In this document: piece by piece, positions 1 to 9,819 of the stretch
How the letters are laid out: every line of letters starts with the position of its first letter
Numbering within the stretch: the first letter of the stretch is position 1
DNA from: Gammaproteobacteria bacterium
GTDB lineage: Bacteria > Pseudomonadota > Gammaproteobacteria > SZUA-152
Length of the DNA stretch: 64,000 bases
NCBI GenBank assembly: GCA_011321815.1
Contig: DROS01000066.1
Span: forward strand, 1-64,000
Direction: 5' to 3'
Made by a program: the position numbers and the translations under genes
The notes under the pieces: model-generated
The model's database searches: none
The model's input: only the letters and a program-made list of their open reading frames with translations
Told to the model about the DNA's origin: nothing

Positions 1-135
1 CTTAGGGAATCGTCGCGAGAGAAAACCATTTTGAGTCCATTTTTTTGATCGTTTGAGGCGAATATTGGACATATTCAACGAAAAGGATCGAGAAAATGGG
101 CCGAAATGGTTTTTTCGCAGTAGATTCACCCTAAG
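1..135. repeat. Dispersed repeat with inverted ends, copy 1
   Basis: The first 11 bases (CTTAGGGAATC) are the inverted complement, with a 2-base gap, of GATTCACCCTAAG at 123-135, so this stretch is a small element with terminal inverted repeats. A second, diverged copy lies at 18076-18213; they share blocks such as TTTTGAGTCCATT and GGCGAATAT in the same order. No coding frame is evident. The left edge is at the window boundary, so the true end is not certain. It looks like a non-autonomous MITE-like or REP-like element. It lies upstream of ileS, and positions 136-250 hold no other recognisable feature. Confidence 0.6.
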
Positions 136-250
136 TCCGACAGACGCCTAGCCGCTGACCACGGTGAGCAGGTAAAATGCCCCGCTTTGGTGGTTTCTTT
201 ACGGGGTCGCCCAGTCCAACCTTAATTTTATTTTTGAGAGATGTCCTAAC

Positions 251-3118
251 GTGAGTGAGTCGAACGACTACAAGTCTACCCTGAATCTGCCCCAAACCGA
301 TTTTCCCATGCGCGGTAATCTGGCCAAACGTGAGCCGGACATGCTGAAAAAATGGGAGGAGACGGGCCTGTACCAAAAGCTGCGCGAAGTGGGCAAGGGA
401 CGGAAGAAATTTATTCTGCACGATGGCCCGCCCTACGCCAATGGCGACATTCATATTGGCCACGCGGTGAACAAGGTGTTGAAGGACATCATCGTCAAAT
501 CCAAAACCCTCAGCGGTTTTGATGCGCCTTATGTGCCGGGTTGGGATTGCCATGGTCTGCCCATTGAACTCAATGTGGAAAAAAAGATTGGCAAAGCGGG
601 TGCAAAAGTGAATGCCGCTACTTTTCGTGAGGCCTGTCGCACGTATGCGCAAAAGCAGGTGGATGGCCAGCGTGAGGATTTCAAACGCCTGGGCATTTTT
701 GGCCAGTGGGATAATCCGTACCTGACCATGGATTTCCAGTTTGAGGCGGATATTATCCGCACCCTCGGCAAAATCATCGACGCAGGACATTTGCACAAGG
801 GCTCCAAGCCAGTGCACTGGTGTACGGAGTGCGGCTCGGCGCTGGCCGAAGCGGAAGTGGAATACAACGATAAAACCTCGTTGGCCATCGACGTGCGTTT
901 TGCACTGCTGGATGAGTTAGCACTGTTTGCGCGCGTACACCATGTAGAAGACAGTGACGGCAAAAAACATATTGGTGAAGGCCCTGTTTCTGTCGTCATC
1001 TGGACGACGACGCCATGGACACTGCCCGCCAACCAGGCGGTGGCGGTGAATCCGGATCTGGACTATGTGGTGGTGCAGACGGAGGGTGAGCATGGACCGG
1101 AACGCTTGATTCTCGCTGAAGCTTTGCTGAAAGATGCCATGGGACGCTGGGGACGTAACGACTACCGCGTCATCGCTTATTGCCGTGGTGATGAGCTTGA
1201 AGGTCTGAAGCTGGGGCATCCTTTTTACGCACGCGAGGTGCCGGTGATCCTTGGTGATCATGTCACCACTGAATCCGGTACCGGCTGCGTGCATACTGCA
1301 CCGGGCCATGGCCAGGAAGATTTTGTGGTGGGTATGAAATATCACTTGCCAGTGGAAAACCCCGTGGGGGGTAACGGTGTATTTTTGCCTGACACGGAAC
1401 TGTTTGCGGGTCAGCATGTGATGAAGGCCAATCCCCAAGTGGTCGAGGTACTGAAAGCCAAAGGTACGCTGGTGCATGAAGAAGCATTGCGCCACAGTTA
1501 CCCGCATTGCTGGCGGCATAAAACGCCGATCATCTTCCGCGCCACACCGCAATGGTTTATCAGCATGACCAAGAATGGTCTGCGTGATGCGGCGATGAAA
1601 GAAATTGAAAAAACAGACTGGATGCCTGACTGGGGCAAAGCGCGCATTGAAGGCATGGTCACCAATCGTCCCGACTGGTGTATCTCCCGCCAGCGTACCT
1701 GGGGTGTGCCGATTCCACTGTTTGTGCATCAGCAGAGCGGCAAGTTGCACCCCGATACCGCAACGCTGATTGAACAGGTTGCGTTGCGTGTTGAGGAAAA
1801 AGGCGTGGATGCCTGGTTCCAGTTAGACGCAAAAGAATTGCTGGGTGACGCGGCAGACGAATATGACAAAGTGGGCGATACGCTGGACGTGTGGTTTGAC
1901 TCCGGTGTCAGTCATGCCTGTGTACTGGATCGCCGTAGTGAACTGCAACGTCCGGCAGATCTGTATCTGGAAGGCTCGGATCAGCACCGTGGCTGGTTTC
2001 AGTCTTCGTTGCTGACGTCGGTGGCGACCACCGGCAAGGCGCCATATCGCGCGGTACTGACTCATGGTTTTACCATTGACACCAAGGGGCTGAAAATGTC
2101 CAAGTCCATGGGCAATGCGATTGCGCCGCAAAAGGTGGTCAATAATCTTGGCGCCGACATTTTGCGTCTGTGGATAGCCGGTGTGGATTACCGTAACGAG
2201 ATGACGGTTTCAGACGAAAATTTCAAGCGCACTGCCGATGCTTATCGCCGTATCCGTAACACGGTACGTTTCCTGTTGGCGAATCTGGCGGGTTTTGATC
2301 CGGCAAAACACGGTGTGGCCCCGGCGGAGATGTTATCGCTGGATCGTTGGGTTGTGGCTCATGCAGCCAAACTGCAATCAGAGGTTATCAGCGCTTACTG
2401 CCGTTATGACTTTCATCATGTTTACCAAAAAATGCATCATTTTTGTAATACCGACTTAGGTAGTTTTTACCTGGATGTGATTAAAGACCGCCAATACACC
2501 ACGCAGGCCGACAGTCTGGCGCGGCGCTCCTGTCAAACCGCCATGTATCATCTTATTGAAGGCATGGTGCGTTGGTTTGCACCGGTTTTGAGTTTTACCG
2601 CAGAAGAGCTCTGGCCACATATTCCGGGCAAGCGCAGCGAATCTGTTTTTCTGGAGCAGTGGTATACGTTTCCTGAAATTGCTGCTGACAGTATGGACAC
2701 GGGTTTTTGGCAGCAGGTGCTGGAAGTGCGTGAGGCCGTGAGTAAAGAGCTGGAAATTTTGCGTGTTGCCGGTGACATCGGTTCATCGTTGGCTGCGGAA
2801 GTGGATTTATATTGTGGAGGTGATATTTATGATCGCCTGATGAGCCTGGACGATGAACTGCGCTTTGTATTGATTACATCGTATGCGCGTGTTTATCGTG
2901 AACAGGAACGTGATGCGGAAAAAACCGGGGATGCTGCGCATGTCACACTTGAAAACGGCGACGAGCTTTATATTGCCGTGTCGCCTTCGGCGCATGCCAA
3001 ATGCACCCGTTGCTGGCATCATCGTGAAGATGTGGGTGCCAGCGATAAACATCCTGAGTTGTGTGGGCGTTGTATCAGTAACGTGGATGGTAATGGTGAA
3101 TATCGCCGGTTTGCCTGA
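251..3118 (+). CDS. ileS: Isoleucyl-tRNA synthetase
   Basis: Cytoplasmic class I aminoacyl-tRNA synthetase that charges tRNA-Ile and edits misactivated valine. The 955-residue length is normal for the bacterial enzyme. The HIGH signature is seen as [14 protein letters not shown] near residue 70 and the KMSKS loop as KMSKSMGNA near residue 615. The central editing domain holds [13 protein letters not shown]. The C-terminal zinc knuckle is intact (CTRCW...CGRC). The start is GTG at 251. It leads a same-strand run into lspA, fkpB and ispH, with only 9 bases to the lspA start, the classic gammaproteobacterial order. Confidence 0.98.
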   Translation: MSESNDYKSTLNLPQTDFPMRGNLAKREPDMLKKWEETGLYQKLREVGKGRKKFILHDGPPYANGDIHIGHAVNKVLKDIIVKSKTLSGFDAPYVPGWDCHGLPIELNVEKKIGKAGAKVNAATFREACRTYAQKQVDGQREDFKRLGIFGQWDNPYLTMDFQFEADIIRTLGKIIDAGHLHKGSKPVHWCTECGSALAEAEVEYNDKTSLAIDVRFALLDELALFARVHHVEDSDGKKHIGEGPVSVVIWTTTPWTLPANQAVAVNPDLDYVVVQTEGEHGPERLILAEALLKDAMGRWGRNDYRVIAYCRGDELEGLKLGHPFYAREVPVILGDHVTTESGTGCVHTAPGHGQEDFVVGMKYHLPVENPVGGNGVFLPDTELFAGQHVMKANPQVVEVLKAKGTLVHEEALRHSYPHCWRHKTPIIFRATPQWFISMTKNGLRDAAMKEIEKTDWMPDWGKARIEGMVTNRPDWCISRQRTWGVPIPLFVHQQSGKLHPDTATLIEQVALRVEEKGVDAWFQLDAKELLGDAADEYDKVGDTLDVWFDSGVSHACVLDRRSELQRPADLYLEGSDQHRGWFQSSLLTSVATTGKAPYRAVLTHGFTIDTKGLKMSKSMGNAIAPQKVVNNLGADILRLWIAGVDYRNEMTVSDENFKRTADAYRRIRNTVRFLLANLAGFDPAKHGVAPAEMLSLDRWVVAHAAKLQSEVISAYCRYDFHHVYQKMHHFCNTDLGSFYLDVIKDRQYTTQADSLARRSCQTAMYHLIEGMVRWFAPVLSFTAEELWPHIPGKRSESVFLEQWYTFPEIAADSMDTGFWQQVLEVREAVSKELEILRVAGDIGSSLAAEVDLYCGGDIYDRLMSLDDELRFVLITSYARVYREQERDAEKTGDAAHVTLENGDELYIAVSPSAHAKCTRCWHHREDVGASDKHPELCGRCISNVDGNGEYRRFA

Positions 3119-3127
3119 GCATTGGAT

Positions 3128-3646
3128 ATGTCGAGTTCAAATAATATGTTGAAATGGTTGTGGTTGTCTGTACTGGTGGCGGCGTTGGATTTGGCAACAA
3201 AAGCTATTGCGTCACACTACTTGGTGTTATACCAGCCGGTGCCTGTGTTCCCCGGGTTTAACTGGACACTGGCACATAATAGTGGTGCAGCGTTTAGTTT
3301 TCTTTCTTCTGAATCCGGCTGGCAACGCTGGTTTTTCAGTGTGATTGCATTGGTGGTGAGTATTGGTATCACTATCTGGATCAAGCGCCTGAAGCCCACA
3401 GAAACCTGGCTGGCCGTGGCGTTGGCGTTGGTGCTGGGTGGGGCTGTGGGTAATTTGTGGGACCGCGTAACACTGGGTTATGTGGTGGATTTTATTGATG
3501 TGTATTACCAGCAATCGCATTGGCCGGCATTTAATCTGGCAGACTCGGCAATCAGTGTGGGAGCCGTATTGTTGATTATTGACAGTCTGCGCAGCAGGCA
3601 TGACGAAGACGGCAGGAAAAAACAGTCACGTAAAGGCGAGGTGTGA
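3128..3646 (+). CDS. lspA: Lipoprotein signal peptidase (signal peptidase II)
   Basis: Inner-membrane aspartyl protease that removes the signal peptide from diacylglyceryl-modified prolipoproteins. About 172 residues with four hydrophobic segments, as usual for LspA. Family motifs are present: NSGAAFSF, GNLWDRV, VVDFIDVY and FNLADSAIS. The two catalytic aspartates would be those in VVDFID and NLADS. I chose ATG 3128; ATG 3146 is an alternative, and a TTG at 3122 also keeps the frame. It lies just after ileS and ends two bases before the fkpB start, so the genes are probably co-transcribed. Confidence 0.96.
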   Translation: MSSSNNMLKWLWLSVLVAALDLATKAIASHYLVLYQPVPVFPGFNWTLAHNSGAAFSFLSSESGWQRWFFSVIALVVSIGITIWIKRLKPTETWLAVALALVLGGAVGNLWDRVTLGYVVDFIDVYYQQSHWPAFNLADSAISVGAVLLIIDSLRSRHDEDGRKKQSRKGEV

Positions 3647-3647
3647 T

Positions 3648-4112
3648 GTGACGGACGAAGTTGCCATTTATCACGGTAGTGAAGTATTGATGCACTTCAC
3701 TATTTTTTTGGAGGATGGCACCGTCGCCGAGACCACGGAGGGTGAAGAGCCACTGCATTTTGTTATGGGTGATGAAACCCTGGCGGAAGGCTTGGAGCTG
3801 GCCTTGTTTGGTCTAAAGGCAGGAGATAAGCAAAGTCTGAAAATCGGCCCGGAAACAGCTTACGGTTATCCCGAGCCCAATAATATTTATTCCATGGCGC
3901 GCACCGATTTTCCTGAGGATATGGAACTGGAACGGGGAATGATTGTGAGTTTTGCAATACCGGATGGTGAAGAATTCCCGGGTATGATTACCGAGGTAGA
4001 TAAAAAACAGGTGACAGTGGATTTTAATCACCCGTTGTCCGGACACGAAATTTTGTTTGAAGTGGAAATACTGAAAGTAACGGGTGGCGAAGAGCCGCCG
4101 GCGATGCAATAA
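3648..4112 (+). CDS. fkpB: FKBP-type peptidyl-prolyl cis-trans isomerase, SlpA/FkpB type
   Basis: Cytoplasmic prolyl isomerase and chaperone of the SlpA/FkpB branch, which has an inserted flap domain inside the FKBP fold. The 154 residues match the family. Recognisable segments are HFTIFLEDGTV near the N-terminus, LAEGLELALFGLKAGDKQ, and the flap followed by VDFNHPLSGHEILFEVEI, the usual FkpB ending. The frame is open further upstream inside lspA, but the GTG at 3648 has a good Shine-Dalgarno (AGGCGAGG at 3634-3641) and gives the expected N-terminus (MTDEVAIYHGSEV). It sits between lspA and ispH as in many gammaproteobacteria. Confidence 0.95.
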   Translation: MTDEVAIYHGSEVLMHFTIFLEDGTVAETTEGEEPLHFVMGDETLAEGLELALFGLKAGDKQSLKIGPETAYGYPEPNNIYSMARTDFPEDMELERGMIVSFAIPDGEEFPGMITEVDKKQVTVDFNHPLSGHEILFEVEILKVTGGEEPPAMQ

Positions 4113-4161
4113 CGATAACCGGTGGATGTATGAGTCTGCACGATATTAAAGAGACGTTGAA

Positions 4162-5106
4162 ATGCAAATTTTATTAGCGAATCCGCGTGGGTTTTGTGCT
4201 GGAGTAAATCGTGCCATTGAAATTGTGGAGCGTGCGCTGGATTTGTTTGGTGCGCCAATTTATGTGCGCCATGAAGTAGTACATAACCGTTTTGTGGTGG
4301 ATGGTTTACGTGACAAGGGTGCGATTTTTGTCGATGAGCTTGAAGATGTACCGGATAATTGCACGGTTATTTTCAGTGCCCACGGTGTTTCACAGGCAGT
4401 GCGAAAAGAAGCAGCAGAACGCGGGTTGAAAATTTTTGATGCGACTTGCCCTTTGGTCACCAAAGTGCATATGGAAGTGATGCGTCATGAAGACGCATCG
4501 AAAGAAGTGGTGTTGATTGGTCATGCCGGGCATCCTGAAGTCGAAGGTACTTTGGGGCAGTACGCAGGCCGGGGTATGTATCTGGTGGAGTCGCCTGAAG
4601 ATGTGGCACAGCTGGAGGTGAGCAATGCTGATGCGCTGGCTTATGTCACGCAAACAACGTTATCTGTGGACGATACCCGGCAGGTGATTGATGCTTTGCG
4701 CGCACGTTTCCCGAAAATCCATGGTCCCAGGAAAGATGATATTTGCTATGCCACACAAAACCGTCAGGATGCGGTAAAAGGGTTGGCGGCACGTTGTGAA
4801 CTGGTGCTGGTGGTAGGCTCCGCTAACAGCTCCAACTCCAACCGTCTCAGCGAACTGGCGCAGCGTCTGGGTGCGGCGGCTTATCTGATTGACGGGGCCG
4901 CACAGATACAGGAAGAATGGTTGTCTGCGCTGGATGAGAAAAGCATTATTGGGGTTACTGCGGGAGCCTCTGCGCCAGATGTACTGGTGCGTGAAGTCAT
5001 TGAACGTTTGCAGGTGCTGACGGGCGCAACGGTGCTGGAGTCTGAAGGGCAAGTGGAAAACGTGGTGTTTTCATTACCCAGGGCATTGTTGGCCAAAGAA
5101 GGATAG
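4162..5106 (+). CDS. ispH: 4-hydroxy-3-methylbut-2-enyl diphosphate reductase (LytB)
   Basis: Iron-sulfur enzyme of the last step of the MEP isoprenoid pathway; it reduces HMBPP to IPP and DMAPP. The 314 residues match the family. The three cluster cysteines are in GFCAGVNRA (residue 12), [11 protein letters not shown] (about 96) and [11 protein letters not shown] (about 196). The SSNSNRL segment that helps bind the diphosphate is present. It starts at ATG 4162, 50 bases after fkpB, in the same direction, so it likely ends the ileS-lspA-fkpB-ispH transcript. It faces the end of the minor-pilin block. Confidence 0.97.
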   Translation: MQILLANPRGFCAGVNRAIEIVERALDLFGAPIYVRHEVVHNRFVVDGLRDKGAIFVDELEDVPDNCTVIFSAHGVSQAVRKEAAERGLKIFDATCPLVTKVHMEVMRHEDASKEVVLIGHAGHPEVEGTLGQYAGRGMYLVESPEDVAQLEVSNADALAYVTQTTLSVDDTRQVIDALRARFPKIHGPRKDDICYATQNRQDAVKGLAARCELVLVVGSANSSNSNRLSELAQRLGAAAYLIDGAAQIQEEWLSALDEKSIIGVTAGASAPDVLVREVIERLQVLTGATVLESEGQVENVVFSLPRALLAKEG

Positions 5107-5176
5107 CCTGATCTCAAAATTGAGTGATGCAGAAATCGATAGTCTCGACCAGTGTCTGCTGGATCGTATTGACAGG

Positions 5177-5407
5177 TTAGTGGCGACGGCGTTGAAAATA
5201 TCCAGCAATGCCATGTTTTTCCCGTTCCATGCGCAGTGCTATCAGCGCATCGGCTGCGGCGGAATCGTTTCTGAGCCGGCTGTGACAACGGTATTTCCCC
5301 CAAAGGGAGTCGTGCAGAAGCCCTTTGATGTTGTTCCTTTGCGACCAGTCTTCCACCGCTGGCAACTCGATTAGACGTTGCCTGATTTGCGCCAGGGTGG
5401 GTGGCAT
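5177..5407 (-). CDS. Possible small hypothetical protein downstream of pilY1 set A
   Basis: A 76-codon frame in the 357-base gap between ispH and the first pilY1, in the same direction as the pilin genes. The product is hydrophilic and charged (for example LIELPAVEDWSQRN), with no signal peptide or membrane segment. I do not recognise it, and it does not look like PilY2 or PilE, which follow pilY1 in Pseudomonas. No clear ribosome binding site precedes ATG 5407. An opposing weak frame covers 5120-5374. It may be a chance frame or a remnant; the rest of 5107-5463 shows no gene. Confidence 0.25.
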   Translation of the reverse strand: MPPTLAQIRQRLIELPAVEDWSQRNNIKGLLHDSLWGKYRCHSRLRNDSAAADALIALRMEREKHGIAGYFQRRRH

Positions 5408-5463
5408 CACGGCATTTTTTACGTACCGAAATCTCGGTGACTGAATCGTTTGATTTTTCCAGG

Positions 5464-8463
5464 TTAATAAAGCTTGGTCCGCCAGTAAGTTTTTTCTATC
5501 TGGCTGGCATCGGGTATTTTTTCACATTTGGCGCCTACGCATTGGCCTATTCCGTTTTTGCGGAATATGGCAGTGGGGCCTGGCGGTATGCCGGGGCGTC
5601 TCAAGATGTTGGTCCGATCTTGCAGTGTCAGGGTTTCTGTGCCGGAATCACTTAGTTCGGTTTTGTTGCGTATGGGGGTGGCATCAAACAGGCTGACGCG
5701 GTAGAGGCGACCTATGCCTGGTTGTGGTCCGCATTCAGAAATAGTTACCTGTGCCGGGGGTGTGTAAGTGGTAAAAAAGATTTCTCCGTTGAGGGTCATG
5801 GAGGGGGCCAGCACTTTTTCGCCGCTGCCGTCGCCAAGGGTGATGTACCAGCCCCTGGCGCCGGCCAAAGCACTGATATCGCTGCTGCTGGCGACCAGGT
5901 TGTTGGTGGCGTCGAACAAGTTGCTATCGCTACCATCACTGCCATCGCTGATCGGTGTAATGGTTACATTGGGGGGAATGGGGCCTGTTACATAAGGGTC
6001 GCGGAGAGAGTAAAAGCGGTCATTGACGCGCTCACTGATGCCGTCAGCAGAGGTGGGCGGATTCAATGGGTGGGCCCGGTAACCGGAACCGATATTGATG
6101 GAAATATAAGGTGGTATACCATTGCGCTGGGTGAGAACCACGTCTGGTGGGTAATAAAAGCGGCGGTTGTCGGCTTCGGTATCACCACTGAGGCTGGCCA
6201 GTAATACGCCTGTACTGTTTGTGAGTGTGGGGTTGAGATCAATGCGAAAGATCTGTCCGCGCATGTCGCCTACATATAAACGATCAGTGTGGCCGTCGCG
6301 GTTACTGTCCAGCAGGCGTATATCAGAGGGAATACTGTGAGTCATTTTCCCCAGTTCCAGGTCTGCACCACTGCCTGTTGGCCCAGCCCACCACAGGCGT
6401 TCGCCGGTACCGGCATCTACGATAAAAATGGCGCGACCGATAGTGTCGTCATTGTCATCCAGGGAGTCTGCATTTAATGGATTATCATCTTGTGCGGTGT
6501 CGTAACCTCCGCCAAAAATCAGTACTTTTTTTGTTTCCGCACCATATTTGATGGAGGACAATGTGGGCTTGGACCAGCTTTGCCCCAGTTCTTCAAAGCC
6601 TGGCGTGCCACCGGGGCCGCCGCGGATGACCCACTTCAGCGTGGGCGCGGTGCGCGTGGTGACATCTAACGCATAGTAGTTGTTTCCACCGCGACGCATG
6701 CCGATGTAGACATAAACGTGATCTCCATCGGCTATTTCAATGGTGCTGTCCGGATCATTGCTTTCGTTGACCCAGACCGAGATGCCGCCATCCAAACCGT
6801 AAACCATGGAGCCGGTTTTGCTGGCCAGTTTTGGCAGGTTGGGTAGCAGTTCTTTGGGAATGAAGGCAAACAGTTCTTTGCCGGCAGTGCTTTCATTTTC
6901 AGGTGAGGCGTTAAGTGCATGCAGGAAGCCATCATTGGTTGTAAAAAACAGTGTCAGGTCGGCAGTTTCTGCATTTTCACCGCCGTAGGTGACCAGCACG
7001 GGCTGTGAATGCAGCGGGGAGCCGATTTTGGTGTTGCGGATGGTGCTGAGCACGCGGGTGAATTCGGCGTCGGTTTTTGTGTTGTCTGTTTCTCCATTGG
7101 CATCGGTGATGTTTATGTTCAGCATTCCGGCGGTCAAGTCGCTGCTGTCAGTGTTTTTCAATGCATTGTTGGTCGTGCTGATTCCGGGGGAATCGGGAAC
7201 CAGGCCCGTTTCATCTTCGTCATAGCCACCTGTGTAAGTGTACAGGTTTCGGTCTCCCGGGGCAGGCAAGCGGTCATTGGCGCCACCGGTGACGATGTTG
7301 ACGCCATCGGGTCTGTCAGACCAAAAACTGCGTGATGTGGTTTTGAAAAACCCGCGTTCGTCGACAGCGGCCTCACCATTGGCATCAACTAATTCGTAAT
7401 TATCATTAAGCTCATAGGGCTTGACATTACCGTTCCATTTGGGTGCGGCGGCAGGTTCAAACAGTGTGTAATACAGTCTGTTTATGTGCGAGACACCATT
7501 AAAGGTGTTGGCGGCCAGTGCTGGTGCGGAAAAGCTGTTGTTGCTGTTGGTGATAACGCTGAGAATAGAGGTGAAAGCATTTTTCAGCTCTTTTGCGTTA
7601 TCGGCAACGGTGTAGGTTCCTCCGCCTGCGGTGGCTGTCTGTTGTAACAGGGTGTTGTCTGTGGTGAAGCCAATGGTGTAGGTTTGCACAGTTTGTGTGC
7701 CGGGGATGCCGCCTTTTTTATCAGGGCTTTGATCCACAGTGTTCAGGTATCTGGCGATGTCGTCCAGGCAACGGCCGTCGTTGTTGCCGTCGTCAGGGAC
7801 GTCGCAGGCTTCGCCGTTGAGGAACTGTTCACTTACGTCGTCATCGGCTTGGTTATCACCATTGGGGCCACCATCGGTGAGCAGGATGACGTAGTTTTTC
7901 TGGCACTGGGAGTCGCTAATGGGGCTGATGTAATCACCGTTACTCTGGAGGACGTCGGGATGATTGGTGCCGGGGGCGGTGCCGCCATAGCCAACACTCA
8001 GCCCACCCCAAAAGCGTGCGGCTTCGTAGAGTGTTTCAGCTAATGGCGTGTTGCCATCAGCATCCAGTTTCCTGGATGCGTTGATGATCTTGTTCCGTGT
8101 GCTGTCGTTCAGTTCCTGCATGGGGGTAACAAAATAGCCGCCTCGGCCATTGCTGGCGAAACGCATCAGGGCGACATTCATGCCCTGGTAGAGAGGATCT
8201 TCCATCAGGCCACGAAATACATTTTGTACGATGGACAGGCGCGAAGGGCCCGTTACGGGTGAATTTTTGTCTTTCGCGTCTACGCTCCATGCCATACTGG
8301 TGGAGGTATCCAGGATAAACAGTACGTTGGGTTTCATTTGGCCCAGGCCGCCTGGGCCGACAAGTACTTCGGTGTCTTCGGCCAATACGGGGTGGCCAAC
8401 GGCTAATGCATATAGTGTGCTGGCGCATAGTGCGAAGAGGCGGCACTTGTTTATTGGTTTCAT
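5464..8463 (-). CDS. pilY1: Type IV pilus tip protein PilY1, set A
   Basis: Large secreted PilY1/PilC family protein that caps the pilus and takes part in adhesion, retraction control and surface sensing. I chose ATG 8463, which gives a clean signal peptide (cleavage after HPVLA) and has an AAAAGG upstream; an upstream ATG at 8520 has neither. The 999 residues contain an N-terminal von Willebrand A-like domain with metal-site motif DTSTS at 52-56 and LLTDGGPNGD later. A C-terminal PilC-type beta-propeller starts near residue 460 and has the calcium loop in LLDSNRDGHTDRLYVGD. The tail ends KTYWRTKLY. It is the most diverged of the three PilY1 proteins here. Confidence 0.93.
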   Translation of the reverse strand: MKPINKCRLFALCASTLYALAVGHPVLAEDTEVLVGPGGLGQMKPNVLFILDTSTSMAWSVDAKDKNSPVTGPSRLSIVQNVFRGLMEDPLYQGMNVALMRFASNGRGGYFVTPMQELNDSTRNKIINASRKLDADGNTPLAETLYEAARFWGGLSVGYGGTAPGTNHPDVLQSNGDYISPISDSQCQKNYVILLTDGGPNGDNQADDDVSEQFLNGEACDVPDDGNNDGRCLDDIARYLNTVDQSPDKKGGIPGTQTVQTYTIGFTTDNTLLQQTATAGGGTYTVADNAKELKNAFTSILSVITNSNNSFSAPALAANTFNGVSHINRLYYTLFEPAAAPKWNGNVKPYELNDNYELVDANGEAAVDERGFFKTTSRSFWSDRPDGVNIVTGGANDRLPAPGDRNLYTYTGGYDEDETGLVPDSPGISTTNNALKNTDSSDLTAGMLNINITDANGETDNTKTDAEFTRVLSTIRNTKIGSPLHSQPVLVTYGGENAETADLTLFFTTNDGFLHALNASPENESTAGKELFAFIPKELLPNLPKLASKTGSMVYGLDGGISVWVNESNDPDSTIEIADGDHVYVYIGMRRGGNNYYALDVTTRTAPTLKWVIRGGPGGTPGFEELGQSWSKPTLSSIKYGAETKKVLIFGGGYDTAQDDNPLNADSLDDNDDTIGRAIFIVDAGTGERLWWAGPTGSGADLELGKMTHSIPSDIRLLDSNRDGHTDRLYVGDMRGQIFRIDLNPTLTNSTGVLLASLSGDTEADNRRFYYPPDVVLTQRNGIPPYISINIGSGYRAHPLNPPTSADGISERVNDRFYSLRDPYVTGPIPPNVTITPISDGSDGSDSNLFDATNNLVASSSDISALAGARGWYITLGDGSGEKVLAPSMTLNGEIFFTTYTPPAQVTISECGPQPGIGRLYRVSLFDATPIRNKTELSDSGTETLTLQDRTNILRRPGIPPGPTAIFRKNGIGQCVGAKCEKIPDASQIEKTYWRTKLY

Positions 8464-8549
8464 TTTGTTTTGGCCTTTTGTGTATTTTGGCAGGAGGTCT
8501 TTTGTTGATGTGATTGTCATGGTTTTTCAACGATGGTGGACACCTGTGT

Positions 8550-9029
8550 TCAGGGGCGCCGCATGACGTTTAATACCCGATAGCCCTGGGTATTGACGTT
8601 TCGGATGGCGCCGACCTGGGCGGTGCCAACAATTTCGAAAGAGCGTGCTTCAAAGATACTGTCACTGCTGTTTTCCATGGCGGCGCCAGGAGCTTCGGGG
8701 TTGTATTTGTGTTGACTGGTGCTGGTGATGGCGGTGGTGATGCCATCAATGGTAACGGTGTGGTTGCGATTGACCGGAGAGTCGTTGTCTCGGTCATTTC
8801 CCACTGCTCCAAAGGGGTTGGCGCGTTCGGTGTAATAGGCTTCGCGTATTGATGATTCTGCTGTTTGGAAAGTGGCGGTGGCGATTTGTGAATTGGAGGC
8901 CATCTTTTCCTGCATAATCGAACCATCCAGGCTGCTGACACCAACAAGGGTAAGCACCAGCAGGATAAGCAGGCTTATTACCAGTACGGCGCCATGTTGT
9001 GGATTTTTTATGTTGTGTTCTGTGTGCAT
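8550..9029 (-). CDS. pilX: Minor pilin PilX, set A
   Basis: Type IV minor pilin of the PilX family, part of the priming/tip complex with PilV, PilW and PilY1. The 159 residues begin with a short leader ending in glycine (NPQHG), then the hydrophobic helix AVLVISLLILLVLTLVG. The usual glutamate at position 5 is absent, as is common in PilX/GspK-type minor pilins. The following QEKMASNSQIA segment is typical. AGGAC lies 8 bases before ATG 9029. It lies between pilW and pilY1 with small gaps, so it should be in the same operon. Confidence 0.9.
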   Translation of the reverse strand: MHTEHNIKNPQHGAVLVISLLILLVLTLVGVSSLDGSIMQEKMASNSQIATATFQTAESSIREAYYTERANPFGAVGNDRDNDSPVNRNHTVTIDGITTAITSTSQHKYNPEAPGAAMENSSDSIFEARSFEIVGTAQVGAIRNVNTQGYRVLNVMRRP

Positions 9030-9044
9030 GTTGTAGTCCTGTTT

Positions 9045-9803
9045 TTACAAATTGTTACGCAGGGAAACAGTGGTTGTAATCTCGCGGCGCAGGAGGCGGT
9101 CATTGGGGGTGAAGGGGGCGGCATCCAGCAGGGTATATGAGTTGGCGTCGATGGCGGAACGCACGGTCTCTTGACTGATAAAACGCATGCCGATGCGTAC
9201 ACTGACCACGTTACCCATGTCTGCAATCTGTTCTGCACGTACATAACGGTTGGCGGAAAGCGGGTCGTCATTGGTGTTTTCGCCGTAGAGAATTTGCAGG
9301 CTTTCCACGCCGTCCACCAGTGGCTGAGCAGTTGCATTGCCATTACCCCGGCACATCAATCGTTGATCTCTGATGAAGTAGTGGTTGATGGCAAACCGGT
9401 TACCGGCAGCAGGACCGGCGGCAACAACAGGGGTGGTTTGGCCGAGACAATCCTGGTCAGATTCGTAATTCAGGGTGATTGTGTCGGAGCCGGTAGTATT
9501 TAATTCGTTGCTGTCATCCCATGTGGTGGCTACGACAAACGGTGCAATGGGGGCTGATATGGGGTTGGCTGAGTTGTCATCTTCATAATAACCGGCCATG
9601 CGAATATCCCGGGCCAGCAGTTCCATGGCGCTACGAATATTTTCCTGCACAAAACCCATATTGCGTTGCAGTCTGTTGGATTCCTTGTTGGCCTGATTGA
9701 TTTGTAAAATGCCGGCCAGCATCACCAGGCCAATGGTGATGGCTATCATGATTTCCACTAAGGTGAAGCCGTGTTGTTTGTGCCTGATGTCCTCTTTTTT
9801 CAC
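9045..9803 (-). CDS. pilW: Minor pilin PilW, set A
   Basis: Type IV minor pilin of the PilW family, 252 residues. The prepilin leader KQHG is followed by FTLVEIMIAITIGLVMLAGI, with the expected glutamate 5 residues after cleavage. The QENIRSAMELLARDIRMAGYY block after the helix is characteristic of PilW. The start codon is GTG at 9803. Only 15 bases separate it from pilX, and pilV ends 16 bases upstream. The C-terminal domain is variable and would sit in the tip complex. Confidence 0.9.
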   Translation of the reverse strand: MKKEDIRHKQHGFTLVEIMIAITIGLVMLAGILQINQANKESNRLQRNMGFVQENIRSAMELLARDIRMAGYYEDDNSANPISAPIAPFVVATTWDDSNELNTTGSDTITLNYESDQDCLGQTTPVVAAGPAAGNRFAINHYFIRDQRLMCRGNGNATAQPLVDGVESLQILYGENTNDDPLSANRYVRAEQIADMGNVVSVRIGMRFISQETVRSAIDANSYTLLDAAPFTPNDRLLRREITTTVSLRNNL

Positions 9804-9819
9804 GTCGGGATACCTGGGT

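Noticed and set aside
5107-5463. Plus-strand frame 5120-5374 beginning MSDAEIDSLDQC
   Set aside because: Starts with TTG, has no clear ribosome binding site and no recognisable family; left out as a gene.
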